A DNA stretch of 43,063 bases from Deinococcus sp. Arct2-2 (GTDB lineage Bacteria; Deinococcota; Deinococci; Deinococcales; Deinococcaceae), in NCBI RefSeq assembly GCF_004801315.1, contig NZ_SSNW01000050.1:1-43063 (forward strand), read 5' to 3'. The translations under genes were made by a program, and so were the position numbers. The notes below the pieces were generated by a model, which was given only the letters and a program-made list of their open reading frames with translations, ran no database searches and had not been told where the DNA came from. This document shows positions 15,969 through 24,518 of the stretch, piece after piece. Numbering within the stretch: position 1 is the stretch's first letter; each line of letters opens with the position of its first letter.

Positions 15969-17007
15969 GCTGGCCCGCGTGCGTGTTCAGGCCGAGGCTC
16001 AACGCCTTGTTGCGGCTCAGTGCGCCAATGCCGTGATCGGCCAGCAGCAGCGCGTAAGGCAACGTCTGGTTGGTCAGGGCGAAGGTGCTGGTGCGCGGCA
16101 CGGCTCCGGGCATGTTGGCTACGCCGTAGTGAATCACGCCGTCTACGAGGTAGGTGGGGTCATCGTGCGTGGTGGCGTGAATGGTTTCCACGCAGCCGCC
16201 CTGATCTACAGCTACATCTACAATTACGCTGCCTTCCTGCATGAGGGGCAACATGTCGCGGGTCACGAGGTGGGGAGCTTTTGCGCCGGGAATCAGCACC
16301 GCGCCCACCAGCAGATCGGTTTCAGGCAGCAAGGCGCGGATATTGGCTTCGCTGCTCATCATGGTGGTCAGCTTGCCGAAAAACACGTCATCCAAATAGG
16401 TCAGGCGGCGGTGAGACACGTCCAGCACGGTCACTTTTGCGCCGAGACCCATCGCCATTTTTGCCGCATTGGTGCCGACTACGCCGCCGCCCACGATCAC
16501 CACATGTCCGGCCTGCACTCCGGGTACGCCGCCCAGCAACACGCCGCGCCCGCCCACGGGTTTTTGCAAGTGGTACGCGCCCGCCTGCACGCTCAAGCGG
16601 CCCGCGACTTCGCTCATGGGCATCAGCAGGGGCAGGCTGCCGTCTTCGACTTGTACGGTTTCGTAGGCAATGGCGGTGGTTCCGGCCTTCAGCAACGCTT
16701 CGGTGAGGGCGCGGTCGGCGGCGAGGTGCAGGTAAGTAAACAGCAACAGATCGTCGCGCAAGTAGCCGTATTCGCGCACTATCGGCTCCTTCACCTTGAC
16801 CACCATTTGGGCGGCCCACGCTTCGTCTGCCGTACCCATCACTGCGCCCGCCGCCACGTATTCGGCGTCGGCAATGCCGCTGCCCACGCCTGCGCCGTGT
16901 TCCACCGTTACGGTATGGCCGCGCCGCACCAGCGTTCCCACGCCTCCGGGGGTGAGGGCAACGCGGTTTTCTTTCACCTTGATTTCTTTGGGTAGTCCGA
17001 TCTTCAT
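15901..17007 (-). CDS. ald: Alanine dehydrogenase
   Basis: This 368-residue enzyme interconverts L-alanine and pyruvate plus ammonia with NAD. Landmarks are [20 protein letters not shown] at the N-terminus, VVKVKEP with the substrate-binding Lys, FTYLHLAA with the catalytic His, the Rossmann motif [14 protein letters not shown] (about residues 168-181), and the conserved [10 protein letters not shown]. The start at 17007 has AAGGAG seven bases upstream; an upstream frame to 17052 is less likely. It is divergent from an Lrp/AsnC regulator gene 175 bases away, the usual arrangement for regulator-controlled ald. The IS630 insertion lies 58 bases past the stop and does not damage the gene. Confidence 0.95.
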   Translation of the reverse strand: MKIGLPKEIKVKENRVALTPGGVGTLVRRGHTVTVEHGAGVGSGIADAEYVAAGAVMGTADEAWAAQMVVKVKEPIVREYGYLRDDLLLFTYLHLAADRALTEALLKAGTTAIAYETVQVEDGSLPLLMPMSEVAGRLSVQAGAYHLQKPVGGRGVLLGGVPGVQAGHVVIVGGGVVGTNAAKMAMGLGAKVTVLDVSHRRLTYLDDVFFGKLTTMMSSEANIRALLPETDLLVGAVLIPGAKAPHLVTRDMLPLMQEGSVIVDVAVDQGGCVETIHATTHDDPTYLVDGVIHYGVANMPGAVPRTSTFALTNQTLPYALLLADHGIGALSRNKALSLGLNTHAGQLTYQGVADALGMEYVETQAVLA

Positions 17008-17182
17008 GGCGGTTCTCCTTATGGGCCTGCTGACACTGAACCGCGATGACATTCACGCGGCGAAACTTCATTGAGATGGCGTAATGCTAGCAGGAAGGCC
17101 CGCCGCCGCGATTGCCCGCACACCCGCCAACAGGGGCATTGCCGCAATATCGTTGCGCGAAACTGCTAAACTTGGCCTCAAG

Positions 17183-17683
17183 ATGTCACAATCCCAGCCT
17201 GCTTCCGCACGTTCCGGTGTCGTGGAACTCGACGCCATTGACCGGCATATCCTCGCCATCTTGCAGCGCGACGCCCGCATTCCCAATACCGAGCTGGCCG
17301 ATGAAGTGGGCCTGACGCCCGCGCCTACCCTGCGCCGAGTGCGGCGACTGGAAGAAGAGGGCATCATTCACCGTTATGTGGCCCTGCTTGACCCCAAACA
17401 GGTGGGCCGAGACCTGATGGTGGTGGTGCGCGTGACGCTGGACAAACAGACCAAACAGGGCTTTGAAACCTTTGCCGAACATATGCGGAACCGCCCCGAA
17501 GTGTTGGAATGCTATCTGTGCTTGGGCGACACCGACTATCTGCTGAAGGTCTGTCTGCCCGATCTGGACGCCTATCAGAAGTTCTTGGTTGACGTGCTGG
17601 CCGCCATTCCCGGCGTCCGGAACACGGCCAGCACCATCGTGGTCAAGCAGGAGAAATACACAACGAGCCTGTCGTTAGAGTAG
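17183..17683 (+). CDS. Lrp/AsnC-family transcription regulator, likely controlling ald
   Basis: The 166-residue protein has the AsnC-type helix-turn-helix (about residues 16-65: LDAIDRHILAILQRDARIPNTELADEVGLT then RVRRLEEEGIIHRYVALLD) and a C-terminal RAM/ACT-like ligand domain with the CYLCLGDTDYLLKV motif. Such proteins form octamers and respond to amino acids. Divergence from ald makes control of alanine catabolism the natural guess (an AldR-like role); this is inference from position. The ATG at 17183 is preferred; a TAAACT box lies ten bases before it, giving a leader of only a few bases. The longer frame to 17084 reads across the promoter region. Confidence 0.88.
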   Translation: MSQSQPASARSGVVELDAIDRHILAILQRDARIPNTELADEVGLTPAPTLRRVRRLEEEGIIHRYVALLDPKQVGRDLMVVVRVTLDKQTKQGFETFAEHMRNRPEVLECYLCLGDTDYLLKVCLPDLDAYQKFLVDVLAAIPGVRNTASTIVVKQEKYTTSLSLE

Positions 17684-17699
17684 CTGTAAAAGCTTATGT

Positions 17700-17869
17700 C
17701 CTCCCCTTGAGGGGGGCGTTGCGTGAGCAACGGGGGGGTTGCATTCGGCGTCGGCGTGTAAACCCCCCCCCCAGTCTGCTTCGCAGCCAGCCCCCCTCAA
17801 GGGGAGCGTAAGAGCTGTCAAGTCCCCACCTCTAAGGGGGGCGTTGCGCCAGCAACGGGGGGGTCACCT
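17700..17869. repeat. Repeat family A cluster, three palindromic units
   Basis: Three units in alternating orientation: CTCCCCTTGAGGGGGG plus hairpin plus G-run (17700-17739), the inverse unit AACCCCCC..AGTCTGCTTCGCAGCCAGCCCCCC (17760-17807), and a third forward unit (17822-17864). The cluster fills the gap between the Lrp gene and the cyclophilin gene. Confidence 0.85.
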
Positions 17870-17908
17870 TCCAACTCGGAATTTTGCCCCTCTCATCTTC
17901 CCCCTCTC

Positions 17909-17914
17909 TATACT
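17909..17914 (+). promoter_or_regulatory. -10 box for leaderless cyclophilin transcript
   Basis: TATACT is followed by six bases and the ATG at 17921, which places the transcription start at the start codon. Confidence 0.62.
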
Positions 17915-17920
17915 CCAGCT

Positions 17921-18652
17921 ATGCTTCTTCGTAAACGTTTCCTCGGCCTGTCTGCGCTCGGTTTGTTGCTGATGGCCTGTGCGCCCCAAGCCAGCAAGGT
18001 TCCCACCAAAGGCCCGGCTTCAGTGCCAGCAAAAGCGCCCGCTGCATCGGCTACTGCTGCCGCGCCAGTCGTGTATGCGCCGTTGCCTTACCTCAGCCCC
18101 ACACCTGTTCGCACCTTTGAAAAAGCAACTCAAGTCATCGTACCCGGCAAGCAGTACCGCGCCGTCCTTAAGACCAGCAAAGGCGACATTACCATCGACC
18201 TGAATGCCGCAGGCAGCCCAGTGGCTGTCAACAACTTCGTGTTCTTGGCCCTAAACCGCTTTTATGATGGAACCCGCTTTCACCGCGTTATAGACGGCTT
18301 CATGGCGCAGGGCGGCGATCCTCTCAGCGCTGATCCGGCCAAAAAAGCGGCGTGGGGAACGGGCGGCCCCGGCTACGAATTTTCCTATGAAGTGAAGAAC
18401 AAATTGCGCTTCAACTCGTCAGGCGTGTTGGGTATGGCCCGCTCCGCCAGCCCAGATTCGCAGGGCAGCCAGTTCTTCATCACCCTTACCGACGCCGACT
18501 TTCTGAGCGGCCAGTACACCGTCTTTGGCAAAGTCAGCGCCGGACAAGACGCCCTGAACAAGCTGACGCGTACGGCCAGCGGCAACGATGTCCCCTTGCC
18601 CGGAGTAGTGGCCGACACCCTCCAGAGCGTCACGATTCTCGCGTCCAAGTAA
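17921..18652 (+). CDS. Lipoprotein peptidyl-prolyl cis-trans isomerase (cyclophilin)
   Basis: The 243-residue protein starts with a basic n-region, a hydrophobic stretch and the lipobox LLMAC, so it is a predicted lipoprotein anchored outside the cytoplasmic membrane. A Pro/Ala/Lys-rich linker (to about residue 60) leads to a cyclophilin domain (about 78-242): TSKGDITIDL, NNFVFLALNRFYDGTRFHRVIDGFMAQGGD with the catalytic Arg and the FMAQGGD core, and GSQFFITLTD. It should speed proline isomerisation in exported proteins. The message appears leaderless (TATACT six bases before ATG). It stands between a repeat cluster and an unrelated operon. Confidence 0.93.
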   Translation: MLLRKRFLGLSALGLLLMACAPQASKVPTKGPASVPAKAPAASATAAAPVVYAPLPYLSPTPVRTFEKATQVIVPGKQYRAVLKTSKGDITIDLNAAGSPVAVNNFVFLALNRFYDGTRFHRVIDGFMAQGGDPLSADPAKKAAWGTGGPGYEFSYEVKNKLRFNSSGVLGMARSASPDSQGSQFFITLTDADFLSGQYTVFGKVSAGQDALNKLTRTASGNDVPLPGVVADTLQSVTILASK

Positions 18653-18861
18653 GCCAGTTCGGAACCAGAAAGGTAGTCCGAAATCACAGCGGCGTGAATT
18701 CCAGTTTGCGCCGTTTTTGTCGCCTCTCCAAAACCCAGTCCAGCTAAATGGTGTAACCGCTTTGCTTAGACCTTTCGACCCTAGACCCTTAGACATTTGG
18801 ACATCGCAGAACGACAACGGCAAGCGAGCGATCCCGTCCCATCCTCCCGCCCACTTGCCGC

Positions 18862-18867
18862 TACACT
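18862..18867 (+). promoter_or_regulatory. -10 box for the Psd-like operon
   Basis: TACACT sits six bases before the ATG at 18874, so the operon message is probably leaderless. Confidence 0.6.
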
Positions 18868-18873
18868 CCCCCT

Positions 18874-19560
18874 ATGACTTTGTTGCGCCGCCTTCTGCCC
18901 GTTGCCGCTGCTGGAGCCGCCCTGTACTACGTGCGTGGCGTGTACCGTTTCCGCGATCCGGTGCGCCTGCCGCCCGCCGATGCCGACACAGTTTTGGCCC
19001 CCGCCGACGGCGTGGTGTGCTTTGTCAAGCGCGTGACGGGCGGGCAAATTTACGCCGACTCCACCCCTCATCCCATTGCGGTCAGCGACTTGGCGGGCTT
19101 GCCGAACGCACCCCAAAGTGGCTGGCTGATGGGCCTGTACATGGGGCCGCTAGACGTGCATTTCACCTATCATCCGGTCAGCGGCCCGGTCACGCGCACG
19201 CACCACACGGCCAGCCGCCAAAATACGCCGTTGCTGTCGGCAGGCGCGGCGGTGGCCCTCTTGACCGGACGCTCCGCCGACTTGCTCGCCACACGCGGCA
19301 CGCTGGAAAATGAGCGCCACGCCCTGACCACGCATACCATTCACGGCGAAGTCACGACAACTCTGGTGGCCCCCGGCAGCGGCCTGAGCGCCACCACCTA
19401 CACCCACGAGGCCGACACGGTGCGGGCGGGCAACAAAAGCGCGTTTCTGGATGAAGGCGGTTTGGTGTTCCTGCTGATACCTGCCGCCTTTACCCCCCAA
19501 GTCAGCGTGGGCGAGCGCGTGCTGGGCGCAGAAACGGTGGTGGCGCGGGCCGAAGCATGA
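18874..19560 (+). CDS. Phosphatidylserine decarboxylase-like protein without catalytic serine
   Basis: The 228-residue protein aligns by eye with short archaeal-type phosphatidylserine decarboxylases. It has an N-terminal membrane segment, then VLAPADGVV (the conserved Asp-Gly), MGPLDVHFTYHPVSGPV (His-containing substrate/catalytic block), ENERHAL, and a C-terminal barrel. In active enzymes a Gly-Ser pair is cut to make the pyruvoyl group; here the matching place reads FLDEGGLVFLLIP, with Gly195-Gly196 and no Ser. Unless another serine serves, it cannot self-process and should not decarboxylate by the normal mechanism. It is the first gene of a three-gene operon with 4-base overlaps. It may have become a lipid-binding or structural protein. 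Confidence 0.8.
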   Translation: MTLLRRLLPVAAAGAALYYVRGVYRFRDPVRLPPADADTVLAPADGVVCFVKRVTGGQIYADSTPHPIAVSDLAGLPNAPQSGWLMGLYMGPLDVHFTYHPVSGPVTRTHHTASRQNTPLLSAGAAVALLTGRSADLLATRGTLENERHALTTHTIHGEVTTTLVAPGSGLSATTYTHEADTVRAGNKSAFLDEGGLVFLLIPAAFTPQVSVGERVLGAETVVARAEA

Positions 19561-20129
19561 TTGTTCCACTGGTGAATGCGGCCGAGTCAACACTGGCGCG
19601 GGCCTTCCTGTGGTTCCCTCCGCTACTGTTTGTAGTGCTGGCATTCGTGCCCGATCCACCCGACGCGCCTACCGCGCCACATTGGGAATTGCTGCTTTCG
19701 GCAGTGTTGTTTGCCGCCGTATTCCGGCTTGCGCCGCGCCGCCTCCGTTACCGCCTGACCCCAGATGGGCTGGAAATTAGGCGGCTGCTTGGAACAACAC
19801 TGCTGCCTTACGTGGGAATGCAGGCCAAAACAACAGTGGGGCGCTTGGGGGTTCGCATGTTTGGAACGGGCCTGCCCGGATACCTGACGGGTGCATTTTC
19901 GTTTGGGTCAGAGAGCCTGCCTACGGTCACGGCGTTGGCGTCGGTGGGATCAGGGGGAATCCTGATTGGTGTCCCGGTGGAGAGGCAATCCGAAGGCCGT
20001 TCTCCTCTCGTGCTGCCGATCAATCCAGCCACTTCAGGCCAACCGTTGCGGTGGTATTTCCTGACTCCCGCCGATCCTCAACAGTTTCTGGGCGAACTGG
20101 CGCGGCGTGGTGCGGTGGTGGCCCCATGA
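19557..20129 (+). CDS. Membrane protein with PH-like domain
   Basis: The 190-residue protein starts inside the stop codon of the Psd-like gene (ATGA overlap). Two hydrophobic helices (about residues 17-32 and 44-59) are followed by [25 protein letters not shown], the strand pattern of bacterial PH-like (bPH) domains, and a further soluble region to residue 190 with a final helix ([13 protein letters not shown]). This is the usual layout of small bPH membrane proteins of unknown role. Overlapping translation with both neighbours suggests the three products are made in fixed ratio and may act together at the membrane. Identification of the fold is by pattern only. Confidence 0.68.
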   Translation: MIVPLVNAAESTLARAFLWFPPLLFVVLAFVPDPPDAPTAPHWELLLSAVLFAAVFRLAPRRLRYRLTPDGLEIRRLLGTTLLPYVGMQAKTTVGRLGVRMFGTGLPGYLTGAFSFGSESLPTVTALASVGSGGILIGVPVERQSEGRSPLVLPINPATSGQPLRWYFLTPADPQQFLGELARRGAVVAP

Positions 20130-21097
20130 CCCTCACCTTGCTGCCCGATGTAGGCGACCTGCTGCGCCTCAGCCCCCAGTACAACGCGGGCACGGTGGTA
20201 GAACTCCTACGTTTCTTGGGCGCGTCCGAAGTCTGGTGGGCCACCGGCTTAGACCCCGATCACCCCCTGCGCGACGCTTTGCCCGCTGCCCGCATCGGCA
20301 TTCGGGACGTATCTCCTGATTGGGCCTTTGCCGACGCCGAATACCATCAACTCACCAATTTCTTGAACCAATACCCGCAAGGCCGCGAACGATTGCGGGC
20401 GGCGGGGCAGGCCGAACGCGCCCTGAGTGCCGCTCTAGCCGAACCTCTTTCCGCGGTGCGGGTCACCAGCCCAGAGCTTTTGGACGCTGCCCGCGCCTAC
20501 CATGCTGCCACCCGCACCGCGCTGGACGAAGGCCCCGGCACGCGCTGGCAAGAGCGGCGGCTGTCGGAGTTGGCGGCAGCGTTGCAAGGTCAATCGGGCG
20601 TCGTGCTGGTGGCGCTGGACGACTTACCGGGGCTGCAAACCTTGATACCCGAATCTATTTTGCCCGATCTGACCAATTTTGCCCCCGGCGAACTGAGCCG
20701 CGTGCGAGCGCTGGTAGACCGGGCGTGGCAACTGAACGAGGGTGACGATTTGGGGGCGCTGCTGGCTGCCCTAGACCGCGAATCCGGCGACTTGGTGACG
20801 CCGAAAGCCGAACTCGACGCCGCCGCCGCCAGCATTCACCTTGCGGTGGGCGACTTGGCGGCGGCCCGCGCCCTGCTGGAACGCGCCGCACACGGTCTGA
20901 CTGACTTGCCCCGTAGCTTGCCCGGTCTGACGCTGGCCCGCTTGGGTCAAGTCCGCGACGCGCAGGGAGACCGTGATTTGGCTGTGCGAACCTACCGCGC
21001 TGTGTTGGCGCTGAATCACGCCCCCGCCATTGCCCGCGAAACGGCGGAAGCGGGCTTAAAAGTGCCGTTCAGTCTAGAGATTCCAGCCACAGATTGA
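20126..21097 (+). CDS. TPR-containing hypothetical protein
   Basis: The 323-residue soluble protein starts at an ATG overlapping the previous stop (ATGA). The N-terminal two thirds are helical, with no motif I recognise; the C-terminal 90 residues contain helix pairs of tetratricopeptide type ([22 protein letters not shown] and [25 protein letters not shown]). TPRs usually mediate protein contacts. The gene ends the operon that starts with the Psd-like protein. A frame from 20051 exists but overlaps the upstream gene by 79 bases and is less likely. Repeat family B follows 24 bases after the stop. Confidence 0.72.
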   Translation: MTLTLLPDVGDLLRLSPQYNAGTVVELLRFLGASEVWWATGLDPDHPLRDALPAARIGIRDVSPDWAFADAEYHQLTNFLNQYPQGRERLRAAGQAERALSAALAEPLSAVRVTSPELLDAARAYHAATRTALDEGPGTRWQERRLSELAAALQGQSGVVLVALDDLPGLQTLIPESILPDLTNFAPGELSRVRALVDRAWQLNEGDDLGALLAALDRESGDLVTPKAELDAAAASIHLAVGDLAAARALLERAAHGLTDLPRSLPGLTLARLGQVRDAQGDRDLAVRTYRAVLALNHAPAIARETAEAGLKVPFSLEIPATD

Positions 21098-21120
21098 GTA
21101 CAGCGTTCTGTAAGTTCTTA

Positions 21121-21188
21121 CCCCTCGCCCCTTGCGGGACTCGCAGAGCTACGCAGGAGAGAGGGCGTTGTAGAGCAACGGGAGAGGA
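21121..21188 (-). repeat. Repeat family B copy
   Basis: CCCCTCGCCCCTTGCGGGACTCG with the following CAGAGCTACGCAGGAGAGAGGG is the reverse complement form of the element at 41497-41540, sharing AGCTCTGCGAGTCCCGCAAG and a flanking GAGGG arm. It lies in the convergent gap between the TPR gene and the DUF2071 gene. Confidence 0.65.
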
Positions 21189-21239
21189 GGCCACCGAGCC
21201 AACCTAAGCTTGAAAACTTACGAAAGGCTGTATTGAGAC

Positions 21240-21971
21240 TCACCGTACCCGTTCCACCCACCACGCCCGCACATCCAGCCGTTCGGCGTGCAGCAGGTGG
21301 GGCTGGCCTTCCAGCTTCACATCCAAGCGGTCTGCCAATGTGTTCTCGGCAATCTCGGCCTCGGCGCGGCGTAGGGGCCAAGGCGTGTGGGCGATGTGGC
21401 CCCGGTAGACCCGGCCCGTTTTATCGGCGCTGTAGAGGGCGAGGCGGTTGGTCAGCCAGTCTTCCAGCGTACCGGGCGCGGCTTGAAACTCTGGCCCCAG
21501 CGGGCGGTAAGCAGCGGCAAAGCGTCCTGCGGGGGCGTCGGCCTGCGTGCGGGCGCTGGCGTAGCGCGTGACGCCGTCTTCACGGTGCATCCACATCTGA
21601 GCCAAGTTGTAGGGCAGATAAAAAAAGCTGCGGGCGAGTACCACTGGCAACGGTTCGGGAATATCCAGACTGTAAAACCACACGCCCGGTACGCCGTCTA
21701 CCATCACATACGTCCTCAAATTCAGTTCCGGAAAGGCACTCAGGCGAGGCACATCGGGCGCGAGGCGGGGGGCGACGCCGCTCATGCGGAAGGGCACGAC
21801 GCCTAAATACGCCTGCCCGCCGCGTGTGTCTACCTCTACGCCTGCCGGAAGGGTGCGGACGATGGCCCCGGCGTCTACGGGCCAGTGCATAAAACACAGG
21901 TCATGCCACTGCATCCGCAGTACCCAAGGGCCGCGTGTGGGGGGCAGGGGAGAAGGTGCGGGGGAAATCAT
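21240..21971 (-). CDS. DUF2071 (YqjF-like) protein
   Basis: The 243-residue protein matches the DUF2071 family pattern: MQWHDLCFMHWPVDAGAIVRTLPAGVEVDT near the start, AYLGVVPFRMSGVAPR, FPELNLRTYVMVDGVPGVWFYSLD in the middle, and LPYNLAQMWMHREDGVTRY. Members such as YqjF of Bacillus share this layout; their biochemical role is not established. The start is taken at the ATG 21971; a TTG at 21983 in frame would add four residues, and no ribosome-binding site separates the choices. It is the only gene on its strand here and its C-terminus is basic. Confidence 0.82.
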   Translation of the reverse strand: MISPAPSPLPPTRGPWVLRMQWHDLCFMHWPVDAGAIVRTLPAGVEVDTRGGQAYLGVVPFRMSGVAPRLAPDVPRLSAFPELNLRTYVMVDGVPGVWFYSLDIPEPLPVVLARSFFYLPYNLAQMWMHREDGVTRYASARTQADAPAGRFAAAYRPLGPEFQAAPGTLEDWLTNRLALYSADKTGRVYRGHIAHTPWPLRRAEAEIAENTLADRLDVKLEGQPHLLHAERLDVRAWWVERVR

Positions 21972-22172
21972 ACCCGCAGTCAAGCACAGGAGGGGCCGCA
22001 GAGAAAGTCTCAGGGGACGCCCAATGTTGCCTCAACACCTTCTTAATCCTGCCTGTGGGTTTTCGCGCCAATCCACGCTGGTCTGACGCTTACTCTCAGG
22101 CTATGGCCTGCGGGCCGGGCGCACCTCTGCGCCGCGTTCCCTGCATTCGCCCTCACTTTAGGAGGCACCACC

Positions 22173-22634
22173 ATGACCATGAACAACGAAACCGTGCTGG
22201 ACAAACTGCAATACCTGCTAGGCACCCTGCGCGACGGAGAAAAAGGCTTTGCCGACGCCGCCGAACACGCCACCGACGCCAGCCTGAAGACCCTGTTTTT
22301 GGAGCGCAGCACTCAACGCGCCCAACTCGCCAGCGAAGTGGAGGCCCACATTACGCGCCTCGGCGATAAGCCCCGCGAGGGCGGCAGCGTAGGGGCGGCC
22401 CTGCACCGCACTTGGCTGAACGTGCGCGACGCCGTGACCGGACGCGGTGACTACCAAGTGGTAGCCGAGTGCGAGCGCGGAGAAGACGTGGCCGTGGAAA
22501 ACTATCAGGACGTGCTGAAAGAAGCCGACTTGCCCGCCGACATCCGTTCCTTCGTGGAAACGCAGTTTGCTCAGGTGAAAGCCAGCCATGACCAAATCCG
22601 CGACATGAAGCACAGCATGGACGCCAATAAGTAA
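22173..22634 (+). CDS. PA2169/DUF2383 four-helix-bundle protein
   Basis: The 153-residue protein is all helical with ferritin-like spacing: LDKLQYLLGTLRDGEKGFADAAEHA, LKTLFLERSTQRAQLASEVEAHI, LGDKPREGGSVGAALHRTWLNVRDAV and the ECERGEDVAVENYQDVL block. This order is that of the PA2169/DUF2383 family, predicted four-helix bundles often induced by stress. The conserved Glu and Glu/His residues could bind metal, but a full di-iron set is not certain. A strong AGGAGG site precedes the ATG and a terminator with a T-run follows, so it is a well-expressed single gene. Confidence 0.88.
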   Translation: MTMNNETVLDKLQYLLGTLRDGEKGFADAAEHATDASLKTLFLERSTQRAQLASEVEAHITRLGDKPREGGSVGAALHRTWLNVRDAVTGRGDYQVVAECERGEDVAVENYQDVLKEADLPADIRSFVETQFAQVKASHDQIRDMKHSMDANK

Positions 22635-22651
22635 AGTTCACATCAGTGTGT

Positions 22652-22691
22652 GGGGCAGGGAGCCAGTGACGGCCCTCTGCCCCTATTTTTT
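22652..22691 (+). terminator. Terminator after the PA2169-type gene
   Basis: GGGGCAG at 22652-22658 pairs with CTGCCCC at 22677-22683, followed closely by a run of six T. Confidence 0.78.
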
Positions 22692-22729
22692 GATCTATAC
22701 GTCAATTCTTGGTCGATGAACGACGGCGG

Positions 22730-22847
22730 GTAAACCCCCAGTCTGCTTTGCAGCCAGCCCCCCTCAGAGGGGAGCGCAATAGCAACAGCTCGTGTCCTCC
22801 CCTCTAAGGGGGGGCGTTGCGAAGCAACGGGGGGGTTCACCTTCCAC
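22730..22847. repeat. Repeat family A cluster, two units
   Basis: An inverse unit (TAAACCCCCAGTCTGC..AGCCCCCC..GAGGGGAGCG) is followed by a forward unit (TCCTCCCCTCTAAGGG..GTTGCGAAGCAAC..G-run). It lies between convergent genes. Confidence 0.85.
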
Positions 22848-22868
22848 ACTCAGCAAGCTTCACCAGTC

Positions 22869-24275
22869 CTAGAAATCACCCAACGATTGCCCGTTCAGCG
22901 TCGATTTCCCGTCTTTGAATCGCAGATCGGCGGTCAGGGTATTGCCCCTGCGCGTCACCAGTCCGGCGTCTACGAGTTGCTGAATGGCCTGTGGGTCGCT
23001 GAAGGGACTGTCGGAGCCGAAGGTTTCCACCAAGCCTTTGAGGGCCGATGCACTGGCCTGCACTTTGGCCTGTGCGTCCACGCGGCTTAGGGCCAGCATC
23101 GGCATCTGCTCCAGCGCGGCCAATTCGTCGCTGCTCAGTTGCCCCAGTCCCATCAGGTTCACTTGTCCGGTCAGCACTACCGGGCCGCTGTCTGTGCCTA
23201 CGCTCAGGCGGTCAATGACAAGGCGCGGGTCTTCTTTCATCAGCGCCAATAGGTCGGTTTGAATCTGCTTTTCCTGTGCGGCGGTCAGGTCGGGGGTGGG
23301 CGTAGTTTTGCCACTCTGCGCGGCTTGCAGGTCATTAAACAGCTTGCCGAGGCGTTGCAGCGGCGCAACCGCCAAGTGCCGCGCCGCCAGATGCATCTGC
23401 ACGTCCTTAAAGGTCTGCCCCGCGCCCTCAATTTGCCCGATGTCGTAGGTCAGCGTGCCGTCGTAGTGCGCCGCGCCGTTCAGGCGACCTTCGCTGCCCA
23501 GCTTCATCTGACGCACCGTGACCGGGGCCGCGCCGCCCGAAATGGTCAGGCTGTCTACCACTGCACTGGTTTTGCCCACGCCCAACAGATCGTCTTTAGA
23601 TCGGCGGGTGGTGTCGCTGGTCACGCTGACTTTGCCTACGGTGGCCGCCGTTTCGCCCGCAACCGTCAGTCCGGGCCAGTTCAGATTCACCCGCGAGGTC
23701 AGCCCGCTCACATTGGCCTGCGCCGTCAGCGGTTGCCAATTCACCGTGTCGCCCTCTTCGGTCAGGGTTCCGGCGGGAATAGCTATGTCAGTCGTAGAGG
23801 CTCCACCCAAGCCCACCACCGTCCGAATCGTGGGCTGTTTGCCGCCCAGCGCCTTGGTCATGCGGGCCTGTAGGGCGGCGTCTTCAAAGCGCACATCGGT
23901 ATCGATCAGGGCTTGCCCCACCGACTTGAACCCCGGCAGTGGCCCATGCTGAATACGGTTGGTAACCAGCAGGCGCACGGGTTTCTCTCCGTCTTTGCCG
24001 TCGCCCAGCACCAGCGTCATGGTCTGGGTAGAGTTGGTAAAGCCCCGTTGATACTTCGAGTTTTCGACGTGGGCTACCTTGCTGGCGTCCAGCGCCGTGA
24101 CCATCCCCTGAACCGCCTGCTCGGTGGTGTCTTGGGTGCGTGCGCCCGTGTAGGCGGTGGCTCCGGCCAGTGCGCCCAGCAGGGCTAGGCCCGCCACTGT
24201 CCAGCCCAGTGCCCGGTTGGGGCGGCGTTTAGGTCGGTTGGCGGGCGCAGCAGGTGGCGGAGTTTCAGAAGTCAT
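22869..24275 (-). CDS. DUF945/YdgA-like membrane-anchored protein
   Basis: The 468-residue protein has a Pro/Arg-rich cytoplasmic start, one transmembrane helix (about residues 24-46, LGWTVAGLALLGALAGATAY) and a long exported domain rich in Thr, Val, Gly and Leu strands. The order fits the DUF945/YdgA family: TLVLGDG and VTNRIQHGPLPG early (the HGP motif is typical), DSLTISG, LTYDIGQI, and a C-terminal LVDAGLVTRRGNTLTADLRFKDGKSTLNGQ. Family function is not known; an envelope role is likely. The start has a TACCTT box seven bases upstream. It has no evident operon partner. Confidence 0.82.
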   Translation of the reverse strand: MTSETPPPAAPANRPKRRPNRALGWTVAGLALLGALAGATAYTGARTQDTTEQAVQGMVTALDASKVAHVENSKYQRGFTNSTQTMTLVLGDGKDGEKPVRLLVTNRIQHGPLPGFKSVGQALIDTDVRFEDAALQARMTKALGGKQPTIRTVVGLGGASTTDIAIPAGTLTEEGDTVNWQPLTAQANVSGLTSRVNLNWPGLTVAGETAATVGKVSVTSDTTRRSKDDLLGVGKTSAVVDSLTISGGAAPVTVRQMKLGSEGRLNGAAHYDGTLTYDIGQIEGAGQTFKDVQMHLAARHLAVAPLQRLGKLFNDLQAAQSGKTTPTPDLTAAQEKQIQTDLLALMKEDPRLVIDRLSVGTDSGPVVLTGQVNLMGLGQLSSDELAALEQMPMLALSRVDAQAKVQASASALKGLVETFGSDSPFSDPQAIQQLVDAGLVTRRGNTLTADLRFKDGKSTLNGQSLGDF

Positions 24276-24282
24276 AGCCCCT

Positions 24283-24288
24283 AAGGTA
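24283..24288 (-). promoter_or_regulatory. -10 box for leaderless DUF945 transcript
   Basis: On the minus strand TACCTT is followed by seven bases and the ATG at 24275. Confidence 0.45.
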
Positions 24289-24452
24289 AGGGCTGTGTTG
24301 CTGGCTGGCGGTCAGAAGTCTGCGTTTCGTGACCTTTAGGGAGTGTTCATTTTTGGTTTAGGTTGGGGTAAGGGCAATGGGGACGGGCGTCCAAGGGGCG
24401 AGAGTCTAAGCAGGGGGAGCCATCCAGCAACCGAACTGACCTCACTAGCTCC

Positions 24453-24494
24453 CAAAAAAGCGGGCGGCCCAGAGACTTTCCACTGTTGCCGCCC
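24453..24494 (-). terminator. Terminator after the HAMP-domain gene
   Basis: Read leftward, GGGCGGC (24488-24494) pairs with GCCGCCC (24462-24468) and is followed by CGCTTTTTT. Confidence 0.75.
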
Positions 24495-24518
24495 ACCGTT
24501 CTGAAGAGTTTGAAAAAC

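Noticed and set aside
15520..16995. Long open frame antisense to ald
   Set aside because: It is a shadow of the ald codon pattern in GC-rich DNA, with His/Gln/Arg-rich sequence and no family features.
17700..17869. CRISPR array
   Set aside because: Units are palindromic and alternate in orientation, spacing is irregular, and no cas genes are present.
22351..22641. Arg-rich frame antisense to the PA2169-type gene
   Set aside because: Shadow frame of a clear helical protein gene.
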